Of a stretch of DNA of 8,390 bases, positions 1 through 7,400 are shown in pieces (position 1 is the stretch's first letter; every line of letters starts with the position of its first letter). Source of the DNA: Bordetella parapertussis. GTDB lineage: Bacteria; Pseudomonadota; Gammaproteobacteria; Burkholderiales; Burkholderiaceae_C. The notes beneath the pieces are model-generated. The model was not told where the DNA came from. It did no database searches and was given only the letters and a program-made list of their open reading frames with translations. Position numbers and translations under genes: made by a program. The DNA lies in NCBI GenBank assembly GCA_945882755.1, contig CAMCWS010000125.1, positions 1 through 8,390 on the forward strand, given 5' to 3'.

Positions 1-1133
1 AGGTAAAGATTGACACCGACAGGTATTTGGGCGACGAGCGGGCCGCGGTGCTTTACCAAGGCGAAGAGGTGGGCCATGTCACCACCGCCGAATACGGCTC
101 GCAAATGCTCAGCTTGGGCGGTGTGCACCACCTGACAGGCGGCGGTAAAGAACAAGGCCGCATGGCCTTGGAACTCATGCACACCTTGGGCAACCACCAA
201 GCCGCCGAGGTGCAGATTGAAAACGGTGCCCAGGTGGTGTTACAAGCCGGTCGAGCGCCTATTGTTGACGGGGTGACCGAGCACCGTATGCGTGTCGGTT
301 GCGGCTCGGCGGCGGTGGGCATGTTTGCGCGTCAATGGCTAGGCCTGTGCGACGAGGTAGTGGTGGTGGACGACCACATCACCGGCGTGTTGACCGAGCA
401 CCAAGCGGGACGCTGTTTGCACATGTTGCCCAGCGGCATCAGCATCAAAGGCCGCAAGTCCACCCCAGGGCGCTACTTTCAAGTGGCCGCTGCGGGTACC
501 GGTTGGGGCGGCACCAACATCAGCGACCCGCTGTCTATTTTGGATGCATGGAACCCCGAGGAAGCATGGCCGGGTTTGCGCTTGCTGATGACCTCCACCA
601 CCGGTGAACACGCCGCTTGGTTTGTATTGGATGAACATCTGCAACCTCAAGCTGCAGCTATGCCCGCTGAGGTGCAACAGGTGGTTGACCGCATTGGCGA
701 GAACTGCGAACCCTCGATGGTGTCGGTGCTGTTCTTGGGTGGTGCGGGTGGCAGCTTGCGCTCGGGCGTCACCGACAACCCGATTCAACTCACCCGTGCA
801 GTGAAAAAAGCTTTGGTGAATGTCACTTGTGGCGGTGCACCTGCCTATGTGTGGCCAGGCGGCGGCATCACCTTGATGGTCGATGTGTTGCGTATGCCAG
901 CCAACAGCTTTGGTACCGTGCCCACACCGGCCATCGTGGCGCCGATTGAATTCAGCATGAGGCTAGCGGATTACCAAGCTTTGGGCGGCCACATGGGTTT
1001 TGTGCGGACCTTGGACGACAGCTTGCTCAAAGGTGCTTGGCACAATGACGGTGCACCAACACAGCTGAAATGGGAAACGCCACCAACGGGCGTCAATCCT
1101 TGGCCCTTGGATAACCCGCCGATGTTGGGCTGA
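1..1133 (+). CDS. 6-hydroxynicotinate reductase-like protein, C-terminal part (5' end off the window)
   Basis: The frame is open to the left edge (first full codon at 3, reading VKIDTDRYLG), so the TTG at 27 is not the start and only about 376 C-terminal residues are seen. The protein is rich in glycine motifs such as TTAEYGSQMLSLGG, AGTGWGGTNISDP and VWPGGGITLMVDV. I recognise this as the type annotated as 6-hydroxynicotinate reductase. The Eubacterium barkeri enzyme (Hnr) reduces 6-hydroxynicotinate to 1,4,5,6-tetrahydro-6-oxonicotinate and carries a covalent flavin, one [2Fe-2S] and two [4Fe-4S] clusters. The visible part has only scattered cysteines (RVGCG, GLCDE, GRCLH, ENCEP, NVTCGG) and no ferredoxin-type CxxCxxC run, so any cluster domain should lie in the missing N-terminus. 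It directly precedes the UPF0280 gene and shares a run with nicotinamidase and NicAB, which supports a role in nicotinate breakdown. Family recognition is from memory, and the exact substrate is inferred from context. Confidence 0.78.
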   Translation, partial: VKIDTDRYLGDERAAVLYQGEEVGHVTTAEYGSQMLSLGGVHHLTGGGKEQGRMALELMHTLGNHQAAEVQIENGAQVVLQAGRAPIVDGVTEHRMRVGCGSAAVGMFARQWLGLCDEVVVVDDHITGVLTEHQAGRCLHMLPSGISIKGRKSTPGRYFQVAAAGTGWGGTNISDPLSILDAWNPEEAWPGLRLLMTSTTGEHAAWFVLDEHLQPQAAAMPAEVQQVVDRIGENCEPSMVSVLFLGGAGGSLRSGVTDNPIQLTRAVKKALVNVTCGGAPAYVWPGGGITLMVDVLRMPANSFGTVPTPAIVAPIEFSMRLADYQALGGHMGFVRTLDDSLLKGAWHNDGAPTQLKWETPPTGVNPWPLDNPPMLG

Positions 1134-1139
1134 GTGGCG

Positions 1140-2021
1140 ATGCAGGCCACACGTCGCCCTTTGTCTGATGGTCGCTGGCATTTCCAGCACGGACCTATTG
1201 ATATTGTTTTGCAGCTTGTTGGTGATGCATCTGCTTGCCACGACGCTTTGCAGCGCACATGGCAACGTTTTGAATCCGTATTGCCCGAGTTGGTGAGCGA
1301 ACTGCCCTTGTTGCGACAGCCCATCGCCAACGTACAAAAACACAGTTTCCAAGGAGAGGTGGCACGCAGCATGCGGCAAGTCACGCATGACATGGCGTGG
1401 GCAACCGCAGACGGTTTCGTCACCCCCATGGCATCCGTGGCGGGTTCGGTGGCACAAGCCTTGATTCCATGCCTGACGCAAGACGGCGTGCAAAAAGCCT
1501 ATGTGAATAATGGCGGAGACATCGCCTTGCTCTTAGGGGAAGGACAAAGCTGGCGCATAGGCATGGTGAGTGATTTGCAACAAGCTTTGCGTTCAGATGT
1601 GAACGCAGAGTTGATCAGCGATGGCAGCTTTGTTATCCACCATGACATGCCCGTGAGGGGTGTTGCTACCAGTGGCTGGCGTGGTCGAAGTTTTTCATTC
1701 GGCATTGCCGACAGCGTGACGGTATTGGCTGAGACCGCTGCCCAAGCCGATGTGGCTGCTACCTTGATTGCCAATACAGTCAACGTCCATCATCCCTCTG
1801 TTCAACGCCAAGCTGCCAACAGCTTGCGTGACGACACCGATTTAGGCGACCGCTTGGTCACGGTCGATGTACCCCGACTCCCCCCAGCCTTGGTAGATCA
1901 AGCTTTGCAACTCGGGCTAGACTGTGCGCTGGCCATGCAAGCGCGTGGCCAGGTGTTTGCGGCGTTTGTGTGTTGCCAGGGCCAAATGGCTGTGGCGCAA
2001 CCTTTGGAGTGTTTGGTGTGA
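1140..2021 (+). CDS. UPF0280 family protein (ApbE-like, possible flavin transferase)
   Basis: This encodes 293 residues from ATG 1140. A GTG at 1134, directly after the upstream TGA, would add two residues and could be the coupled start; neither has a good ribosome binding site. The N-terminus (SDGRWHFQHGPIDIVLQ, residues 9-25) and the VTPMASVAGSVA (94-105) and YVNNGGDIALL (121-131) motifs are those of UPF0280. That family is related in fold to ApbE, which transfers FMN from FAD to Thr/Ser of a target protein; the asparagine plus Gly-Gly-Asp motif resembles the ApbE nucleotide/metal-binding region. There is no signal peptide or membrane segment, so it should be cytoplasmic, unlike many ApbE proteins. 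It sits between the reductase and the DUF1185 pair and overlaps the next gene by 4 bases. The function is not established. Its neighbour's family carries a covalent flavin, which makes flavin attachment a reasonable guess. Confidence 0.82.
   Translation: MQATRRPLSDGRWHFQHGPIDIVLQLVGDASACHDALQRTWQRFESVLPELVSELPLLRQPIANVQKHSFQGEVARSMRQVTHDMAWATADGFVTPMASVAGSVAQALIPCLTQDGVQKAYVNNGGDIALLLGEGQSWRIGMVSDLQQALRSDVNAELISDGSFVIHHDMPVRGVATSGWRGRSFSFGIADSVTVLAETAAQADVAATLIANTVNVHHPSVQRQAANSLRDDTDLGDRLVTVDVPRLPPALVDQALQLGLDCALAMQARGQVFAAFVCCQGQMAVAQPLECLV
2006..2009 (+). promoter_or_regulatory. Ribosome binding site fixing a GTG start
   Basis: GGAG lies 8 bases upstream of GTG 2018, inside the end of the UPF0280 gene. 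It supports the GTGA overlap start of the first DUF1185 gene over longer in-frame starts such as the one at 1970, which would overlap the upstream gene by about 50 bases. Confidence 0.7.
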
Positions 2022-2668
2022 CTGCACTGATTGATGTTCGACGTGTCTTCACCCATGTGGAAGACATACACCACGAGTTTGGCCCTGTGGCTTCTGCGCC
2101 CTTGGTGAGGGGCGCCATTGCAGCTGTGCTGCGTAACCCCTATGCGGGCAGTTACCACGCTGATATTTTGCCGATGATGGAAGCTTTAAATCCTTTGGGT
2201 ATTGAATTGGCCCAACAGTTATGCAAAGCCATGGGTGTGGAGCCCGAAGCCATTCAGGGTTATGGCAAAGGCGCCATCGTCGGTGCTGCGGGTGAGTTAG
2301 AGCACGGCGCTTTATGGCATGTGCCTGGTGGCTATGCCATGCGCGAGTTGCTAGGTTGGAAGGGTGACCGTGCGGCCTACCTTGCTGGCAAAGGCGGCGT
2401 CAGTACCGGTCAACCTGGCAATGCTTTGTCTATCGTTGCTTCCACCAAAAAAGTAGGCCCCCCTGGTGCGACCTTGGATGTGCCTATGACGCATATCAAT
2501 GCCAGCTATGTGCGCAGCCATTTCGATGCCATCGAGGTGCGGGTGCCCGGTGCGCCACGCAGCGATGAGCTCATCGCCATTTTGGCTATGAGCACAGGCG
2601 CACGGGTACATGCCCGTGTGGGTGGCTTGGCCGCACAAGACATCAGCCAATGGAATGGTTTGCGTTAA
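2018..2668 (+). CDS. DUF1185 / amino acid synthesis family protein, copy A
   Basis: This encodes 216 residues from GTG 2018, which overlaps the upstream TGA as GTGA with GGAG 8 bases before it. Motifs in order are RNPYAG (39-44), YGKGAIVG..GELEH (82-96), STKKVG (142-147), LDVPMTH (153-159), SYVRSHFDAIE (163-173) and ARVGGL (199-204). These mark Pfam PF06684 (DUF1185). Two members, BB2672 and SPO0826, have published structures described as a variant of the Bacillus chorismate mutase fold with a suggested role in amino-acid metabolism; the reaction is unknown. The protein looks cytoplasmic, with no signal or membrane segment. It is a diverged tandem paralogue of the next gene, 17 bases downstream, and carries about 20 extra residues around 111-133. 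Context places it in nicotinate catabolism, possibly acting on reduced or ring-opened intermediates, but that is inference. Confidence 0.85.
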   Translation: MTALIDVRRVFTHVEDIHHEFGPVASAPLVRGAIAAVLRNPYAGSYHADILPMMEALNPLGIELAQQLCKAMGVEPEAIQGYGKGAIVGAAGELEHGALWHVPGGYAMRELLGWKGDRAAYLAGKGGVSTGQPGNALSIVASTKKVGPPGATLDVPMTHINASYVRSHFDAIEVRVPGAPRSDELIAILAMSTGARVHARVGGLAAQDISQWNGLR

Positions 2669-2675
2669 ACACGCA

Positions 2676-2679
2676 GGAG
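2676..2679 (+). promoter_or_regulatory. Ribosome binding site deciding the start of DUF1185 copy B
   Basis: GGAG lies 6 bases before ATG 2686, in the 17-base gap after the stop of copy A. It favours this start over an in-frame ATG at 2650, which lies inside copy A and has no such site. Confidence 0.75.
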
Positions 2680-2685
2680 CAGAAA

Positions 2686-3270
2686 ATGAAATCACAGATA
2701 CGCAAAATCATTGTGCAAGTTGACGAGGTGCTGCAAGAGGGCGGGCAAGCAGTCAACCCACCCACACGCCGCGCTTTGGCCATGGCCGTCATCGCCAACC
2801 CCTATGCAGGCAAGTTCAGCGAAAACTTAGACCAACTCATTGACATCGGTGAAGAGTTGGGCGGGTTGCTGGGCGAGCGCTGTGTCAAGTCCTTAGGCAT
2901 ACAACCAGAAGACGCTCACAGCTATGGCAAAGCCGCCATCGTGGGTGAGGGCGGTGAGTTGGAACATGCGGCCGCCATTCTTCATCCCAAGTTGGGTGCA
3001 CCTTTGCGCAAAGCAGTCAGCAAGGGCGCAGCACTGGTGCCTTCCGCCAAAAAGCAAGGCACGTTGGGAACCGCGATTGATGTGCCCTTGGGCCACAAAG
3101 ACGCAGCCTTTGTGCGCAGCCACTTTGATGCCATGGAGGCACGTGTCAACGATGCACCTCGCGCCAATGAAATTGTGGTCGCCGTGGTGGTCACCGACAG
3201 TGGCAGACCCCACCCACGCATTGGCGGTTTGCAGGTGCATGAAATCACTGGCATCGATGGTTTGCGTTAA
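2686..3270 (+). CDS. DUF1185 / amino acid synthesis family protein, copy B
   Basis: This encodes 194 residues from ATG 2686, which has GGAG 6 bases upstream. It carries the same ordered motifs as copy A: ANPYAG (37-42), YGKAAIVG..GELEH (80-94), SAKKQG (120-125), IDVPLGH (131-137), FVRSHFDAME (142-151) and PRIGGL (177-182). Both proteins end in (N/D)GLR, and their genes end with the same bases. It lacks the roughly 20-residue insertion of copy A and is close to the usual family length as I recall it. The VRSHFDA and S-x-K-K blocks are nearly invariant between the copies and are the best candidates for an active or ligand-binding site. No signal peptide or membrane segment is visible. Retention of two diverged copies side by side suggests a hetero-oligomer or two successive steps. 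The function is unknown; a role in the nicotinate pathway rests on neighbours only. Confidence 0.86.
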   Translation: MKSQIRKIIVQVDEVLQEGGQAVNPPTRRALAMAVIANPYAGKFSENLDQLIDIGEELGGLLGERCVKSLGIQPEDAHSYGKAAIVGEGGELEHAAAILHPKLGAPLRKAVSKGAALVPSAKKQGTLGTAIDVPLGHKDAAFVRSHFDAMEARVNDAPRANEIVVAVVVTDSGRPHPRIGGLQVHEITGIDGLR

Positions 3271-3288
3271 CGATAGGAGAACTTCACC

Positions 3289-3930
3289 ATGTCTCACATA
3301 ACCCCCGCAGCAGATTCCGCGCTCATCGTGGTCGATGTGCAAAATGGTTTTTGCGATGGCGGCAATTTGGCGGTAGCGGGCGGGGCGCAGGTGGTGCCCA
3401 TCATCAACCGCATGGCACCTGCATTTGCCAACATTGTCATCACCCAAGATTGGCACCCTGCAGGCCATGCCTCGTTTGCCAGCGCTCACAGCGGTAAAGC
3501 TGCGTTTGAAACCACCGAGATGTTTTACGGCACCCAAGTGCTGTGGCCCGACCATTGTGTACAAGGCACGCACGATGCCGCTTTGCATGCGGACTTGCAT
3601 TTGCCCACCGCACAACTCATTATTCGCAAAGGTTTTCACGACGGCATTGACAGCTACTCGGCCTTCATGGAAGCTGATCGCAAAACCCAAACCGGCTTGG
3701 AAGCGTACTTAAAGCAACGCGGCATCCGCAGTGTGTATGTGGTGGGCTTGGCCACCGATTTTTGCGTGGCTTGGACCGCTTTGGATGCACGTTCTGCTGG
3801 CTTTGATACCTGTGTCATTGAAGACGCTTGCCGCGCCATCGACATGAACGGTTCGCTGGCCGCGGCTTGGGCGCAAATGCAAGCCCAAGGTATACAGCGT
3901 TTGCAGTCTGCCGATTTACAGCTGCCTTAA
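3289..3930 (+). CDS. pncA: Nicotinamidase (isochorismatase-like cysteine hydrolase)
   Basis: This encodes 213 residues, with AGGAGA at 3275-3280, 8 bases before ATG 3289. It hydrolyses nicotinamide to nicotinate and ammonia in the cytoplasm. The catalytic triad is visible: Asp16 in LIVVDVQNGF, Lys114 in IIRKGFHDGIDSYS, and Cys159 in GLATDFCVAWTA. The metal ligands are Asp54, His56 and His60 in TQDWHPAGH, and the family's WPDHCVQGT block (86-94) is present. Length and motif order are normal for bacterial PncA. Its place between the DUF1185 genes and nicAB suggests it feeds nicotinamide into catabolism rather than serving only NAD salvage. The isochorismatase superfamily also includes other amidases, such as maleamate amidohydrolase NicF, but the metal site and the WPxHCVQGT block favour nicotinamidase. 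The alternative that it cleaves a pathway amide is not excluded. Confidence 0.9.
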   Translation: MSHITPAADSALIVVDVQNGFCDGGNLAVAGGAQVVPIINRMAPAFANIVITQDWHPAGHASFASAHSGKAAFETTEMFYGTQVLWPDHCVQGTHDAALHADLHLPTAQLIIRKGFHDGIDSYSAFMEADRKTQTGLEAYLKQRGIRSVYVVGLATDFCVAWTALDARSAGFDTCVIEDACRAIDMNGSLAAAWAQMQAQGIQRLQSADLQLP

Positions 3931-3943
3931 GACAAACCGCGCG

Positions 3944-4456
3944 ATGAAAGCAGTGGCCGCGCACAAATACCCTACGGTGACATTGACCGTGAATGGGAAG
4001 ACTCAAACCATTGCCTTGACCCGTCACACCACGGTGTTGCATTACCTACGAAACGATTTGGGGCTGAATGGCCCCAAGTTCGGTTGTGGCTTGGGTCAGT
4101 GTGGCGCTTGCACCGTCTTGGTTGACGGTATTCCTGCAAGGTCGTGCGTCATACCGGCGATAGAAATGCACGACCGGGCCATCACCACGCTAGAGGGATT
4201 GGGCAATGCCAGCAAACCCCATGCGGTGCAACAGGCTTTCATCGACACCCAAGCCGCACAGTGTGGCTACTGTTTGAACGGCATGGTGATGATGACGGTG
4301 GCCTTGTTAAAGCGGTACCCTCAACCCACTGACGACCAGATCAAGTCTGCCTTGTCGGGCAATTTGTGTCGCTGTGGCACCCACTTGGAAATCATCGCGG
4401 CAGTGCACCGAGCTGCTGCTTTGTTGTCGCCAAACGCTGCGAACAGGTCTGCCTGA
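3944..4456 (+). CDS. nicA: Nicotinate dehydrogenase small subunit, two [2Fe-2S] clusters (NicA-like)
   Basis: This encodes 170 residues from ATG 3944, 13 bases after the pncA stop and without a clear ribosome binding site; GTG 3953 is a weak alternative. The N-terminal plant-type ferredoxin domain has Cys48, Cys53, Cys56 and Cys68 (GCGLGQCGAC). The helical C-terminal domain has Cys107, Cys110, Cys142 and Cys144 (QCGYC and LCRCGTH). This is the xanthine dehydrogenase-family small subunit that carries electrons from the molybdenum site. It pairs with the next gene, whose start overlaps its stop in TGATG. P. putida NicA is of similar size (about 157 residues). There is no signal peptide. No FAD subunit gene follows, as expected when cytochrome c is the acceptor. 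Assignment to nicotinate over another N-heterocycle, such as isoquinoline, rests on the nicotinamidase, the reductase-like gene and the cytochrome fusion next door. Confidence 0.87.
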   Translation: MKAVAAHKYPTVTLTVNGKTQTIALTRHTTVLHYLRNDLGLNGPKFGCGLGQCGACTVLVDGIPARSCVIPAIEMHDRAITTLEGLGNASKPHAVQQAFIDTQAAQCGYCLNGMVMMTVALLKRYPQPTDDQIKSALSGNLCRCGTHLEIIAAVHRAAALLSPNAANRSA

Positions 4457-7400
4457 TGCGCGCACTTTGGGTCAAGCAACGCAGCGACATCTTCAATGCC
4501 CGTGGTGTGTTGTTGGTACTGCGTTCGCCGCTGCCACAACCCGCGCCTGTGGTGGGCCAGCCCACGTTTACCGCAAGCCACCCCAGTGAAGGCGACGAAT
4601 GCCTGCTGGCTGTTTGGGACGATGGCAGCGTGACTGCTTTGCACGGCCATGTGGATTTGGGAACTGGTTTGCGTACCGCCTTGGCCCAGTTGGTGGCCGA
4701 AGAGCTGAACATGTCGGTAGACAAAGTGCATCTGTTGATGGGTCATACCGCGTTGTCACCCAACCAAGGCGCCACCATCGCCAGCACGTCGTTGCAAATC
4801 CATGGCGCTCCTTTGCGTGCCGCAGCGGCACAGGCACATGAGTGGTTGTGTGCCAAAGCAGCCCTGCATTTTCAATGCGAAGCCCAGCAGCTTCGTTTGC
4901 AAGATGGCCAAGTGTTGTTCAAAGATATGGCTATCAGCGTGCAGCATTTGTTAGCCGAGCAACAAGTGCTGCTAAGGCTTGACAGCCAAACCCCCTTAAA
5001 ACCTGCTGCAGACTTCCACACCATTGGCCAAAGCACGCCGCGTGTCGACATGGCGGCCAAGGTCTTTGGCGATTTGATTTATGTGCATGACATGCGCATG
5101 CCAGGCATGTTTCATGGTCGGGTGGTACGCCCACCCTATGCAGGTGCCGACCATGGCGACTTCATTGGCAAAACCTTGGCTCAGGTAGACCGCGAATCCA
5201 TCGCCCATATCGATGGCATACGCGCGGTGGTGGTGCAGGGCGATTTTGTGGGCATCGTGGCTGAACGTGAAGAGCAAGCTGAGCAAGCCATGCATGACTT
5301 GGTGGTGCAGTGGAAGCCTTGGCCTGGCATGCCCCATGTGCAAGACGCAGCCCAAGCGATACGCCACAACACACGATCTACACGCGAACTGGTGAACGAA
5401 GGTGATGTGGAAGGTGCTTTGTCAGAAGCGGCGCATCTTTTGCAACGTGAGTATGTGTGGCCTTACCAAATGCATGCATCTATTGGTCCCTCGTGTGCCG
5501 TGGCTTGGTGGTTGCAAGGCACAGATGCGCAAACACCGCATGTGCAATTGCGCGTTTGGGCAGGCACGCAAAACCCACATGTATTGCGTGCAGATTTGGC
5601 CATGCTGTGTGGCGTGAATGACCCCGAGGTGGACGTTGTTCGCATGGAGGCAGCAGGTTGCTACGGACGCAACGGCGCAGACGATGTGGCCGCCGATGCC
5701 GCACTGCTGTCCAAAGCCGTGGGCGCACCGGTGCGGGTGCAACTGTCTAGAGAGCAAGAGCACGCATGGGAGCCCAAAGGTGCGGCGCAACTCATGCAAG
5801 TGCGTGGTGGCGTCTCTGCTAAAGGTCAAGCGTCAGGTTATGACTTTCAAACCTCTTATCCGTCTAACGGTGCGCCTACCTTGGCCTTGTTGTTGACCCG
5901 CACCATAGCACCCACTGCACGAGCGTATGAAATGGGCGACCGCACTGCCAGACCGCCTTATGACTATGCCGACTTGCGCGTCACGGTACATGACATGCCG
6001 CCTCTCTTGCGTGCATCGTGGTTGCGTGGCGTCTCGGCCTTGCCCAATTCATTTGCGCATGAAAGTTTCATCGATGAACTGGCCGCAGCCGCCAATGCCG
6101 ACCCTCTGCAATACCGCCTTCAGATGCTCAGCGATCCGCGTGCCAAAGAACTGTTGCAAGCCACTGCTGACCGCGCGGGGTGGCAAGTCCATTCCCAACC
6201 CCAGCAAAAACCTTCGCATGGCGATTGGTTGCAAGGGCAGGGCGTGGCTTATGCCCGTTATGTGCACAGCAAATGGCCAGGCTTTGGTGCGGCATGGTCA
6301 GCTTGGGTGGCTGATGTTGAAGTACATCGGCACACGGGTGAAGTACACGTCAAGCGTGTAGTGGTTGGTCATGATGCAGGTTTGGTGGTCAACCCTAAAG
6401 GTGTAGAGCAACAAGTGCATGGCAATGTGTTGCAAACCACCAGCCGTGCTTTGCTTGAAAAAGTTGAAACTGATACCAACGATGGACGCGTGGTCAGCCA
6501 AGACTGGGGCAGTTACCCGATTTTGAGTTTTCGCCAAGTACCCGTTATTGCGGTGGTGCAAATGCCTCGCCAAGGCGATGAGGTGCCATTGGGTGCGGGT
6601 GAGTCCTCCTCTGTGCCAGGCACGGCGGCCATTGCCAATGCGATTTTTGACGCCACGGGTATTCGATTTCGCAACCCGCCATTCACACCCGAGGTGGTGC
6701 GTGCTGCTTTGCATCCTTTGGGCGCACCCGCGCCTGCACCTGCGCCCATGGCAGAGACTGTTACGCAACCGCCCAAAAGCACACAACTCGGCGTGTTGCA
6801 AGGTTGGCGCAAACGGTGGCAGCAAGTCACGGGTGTTGCTTTTGGGGTGTTTGCGCTGAGCGCAGCCATCGTGGGTTGGCGTGCAGCCTTGCCGACAGTG
6901 AGCTTCAACCCAAGCAATTACAGCGCCGATATGCTGCAACGCGGTCAGCAGTTGGCGGCCTTGGGCAACTGTGCAGGTTGTCATACGGCTCAAGACGGCA
7001 TACCCAACGCTGGTGGTCGCCCCATGCACACGCCTTTTGGCACGGTGTTTTCCACCAACTTGACGCCCGATGTGCAGACCGGCATAGGTGCATGGTCTTA
7101 CCAAGCTTTTGAGCGGGCCATGCGCCAAGGCATTTCACGCGATGGCCATGCGCTCTACCCAGTGTTTCCCTTCACCTCGTTTGCCAAGACCAATGATGCA
7201 GACATGATGGCCTTGTACGCATGGTTGTTGTCGCAGCCAGCGGTGACATCCCATTCCCCTGAGCCACAGATGCAGTGGGGCTTGGGTTGGCGACCGCTGA
7301 TGGCCTTGTGGAATGGTTTGTTTCATGCGCCTGTGCAGTTTCAAGCCCAAGCGCAACAAAGTGCAGAGTGGAACCGCGGTGCATATTTGGTGGATGGCTT

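Noticed and set aside
27..29. TTG as the start of the first gene
   Set aside because: The frame is open to the left edge and already reads plausible protein before this codon. It is an internal leucine of a truncated gene.
267..278. DGVT in the reductase as a true ApbE flavinylation site
   Set aside because: The residues after Thr (Glu-His-Arg) do not match the small residues usual in ApbE targets. It is kept only as a weak candidate in a finding.
2893..3690. Long - strand open frame (265 codons) opposite DUF1185 copy B and pncA
   Set aside because: Both + strand genes have clear family motifs and good ribosome binding sites. The reverse frame shows no recognisable domain and follows from codon bias in GC-rich DNA.
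3289..3930. Reading the isochorismatase-like gene as maleamate amidohydrolase (NicF)
   Set aside because: The D-x-H-x-x-x-H metal site and WPDHCVQGT block are typical of nicotinamidase, and no other maleamate-pathway gene is visible.
4366..4455. A 30-residue N-terminal extension of NicB
   Set aside because: It lies wholly inside nicA in another frame. The TGATG overlap at 4454-4458 is the expected coupled start, and the extension is not seen in the family as I know it.
6298..7128. Long - strand open frame (276 codons) opposite nicB
   Set aside because: It covers the conserved GAGE active site, the membrane segment and the first haem motif of NicB. It has no family features of its own.
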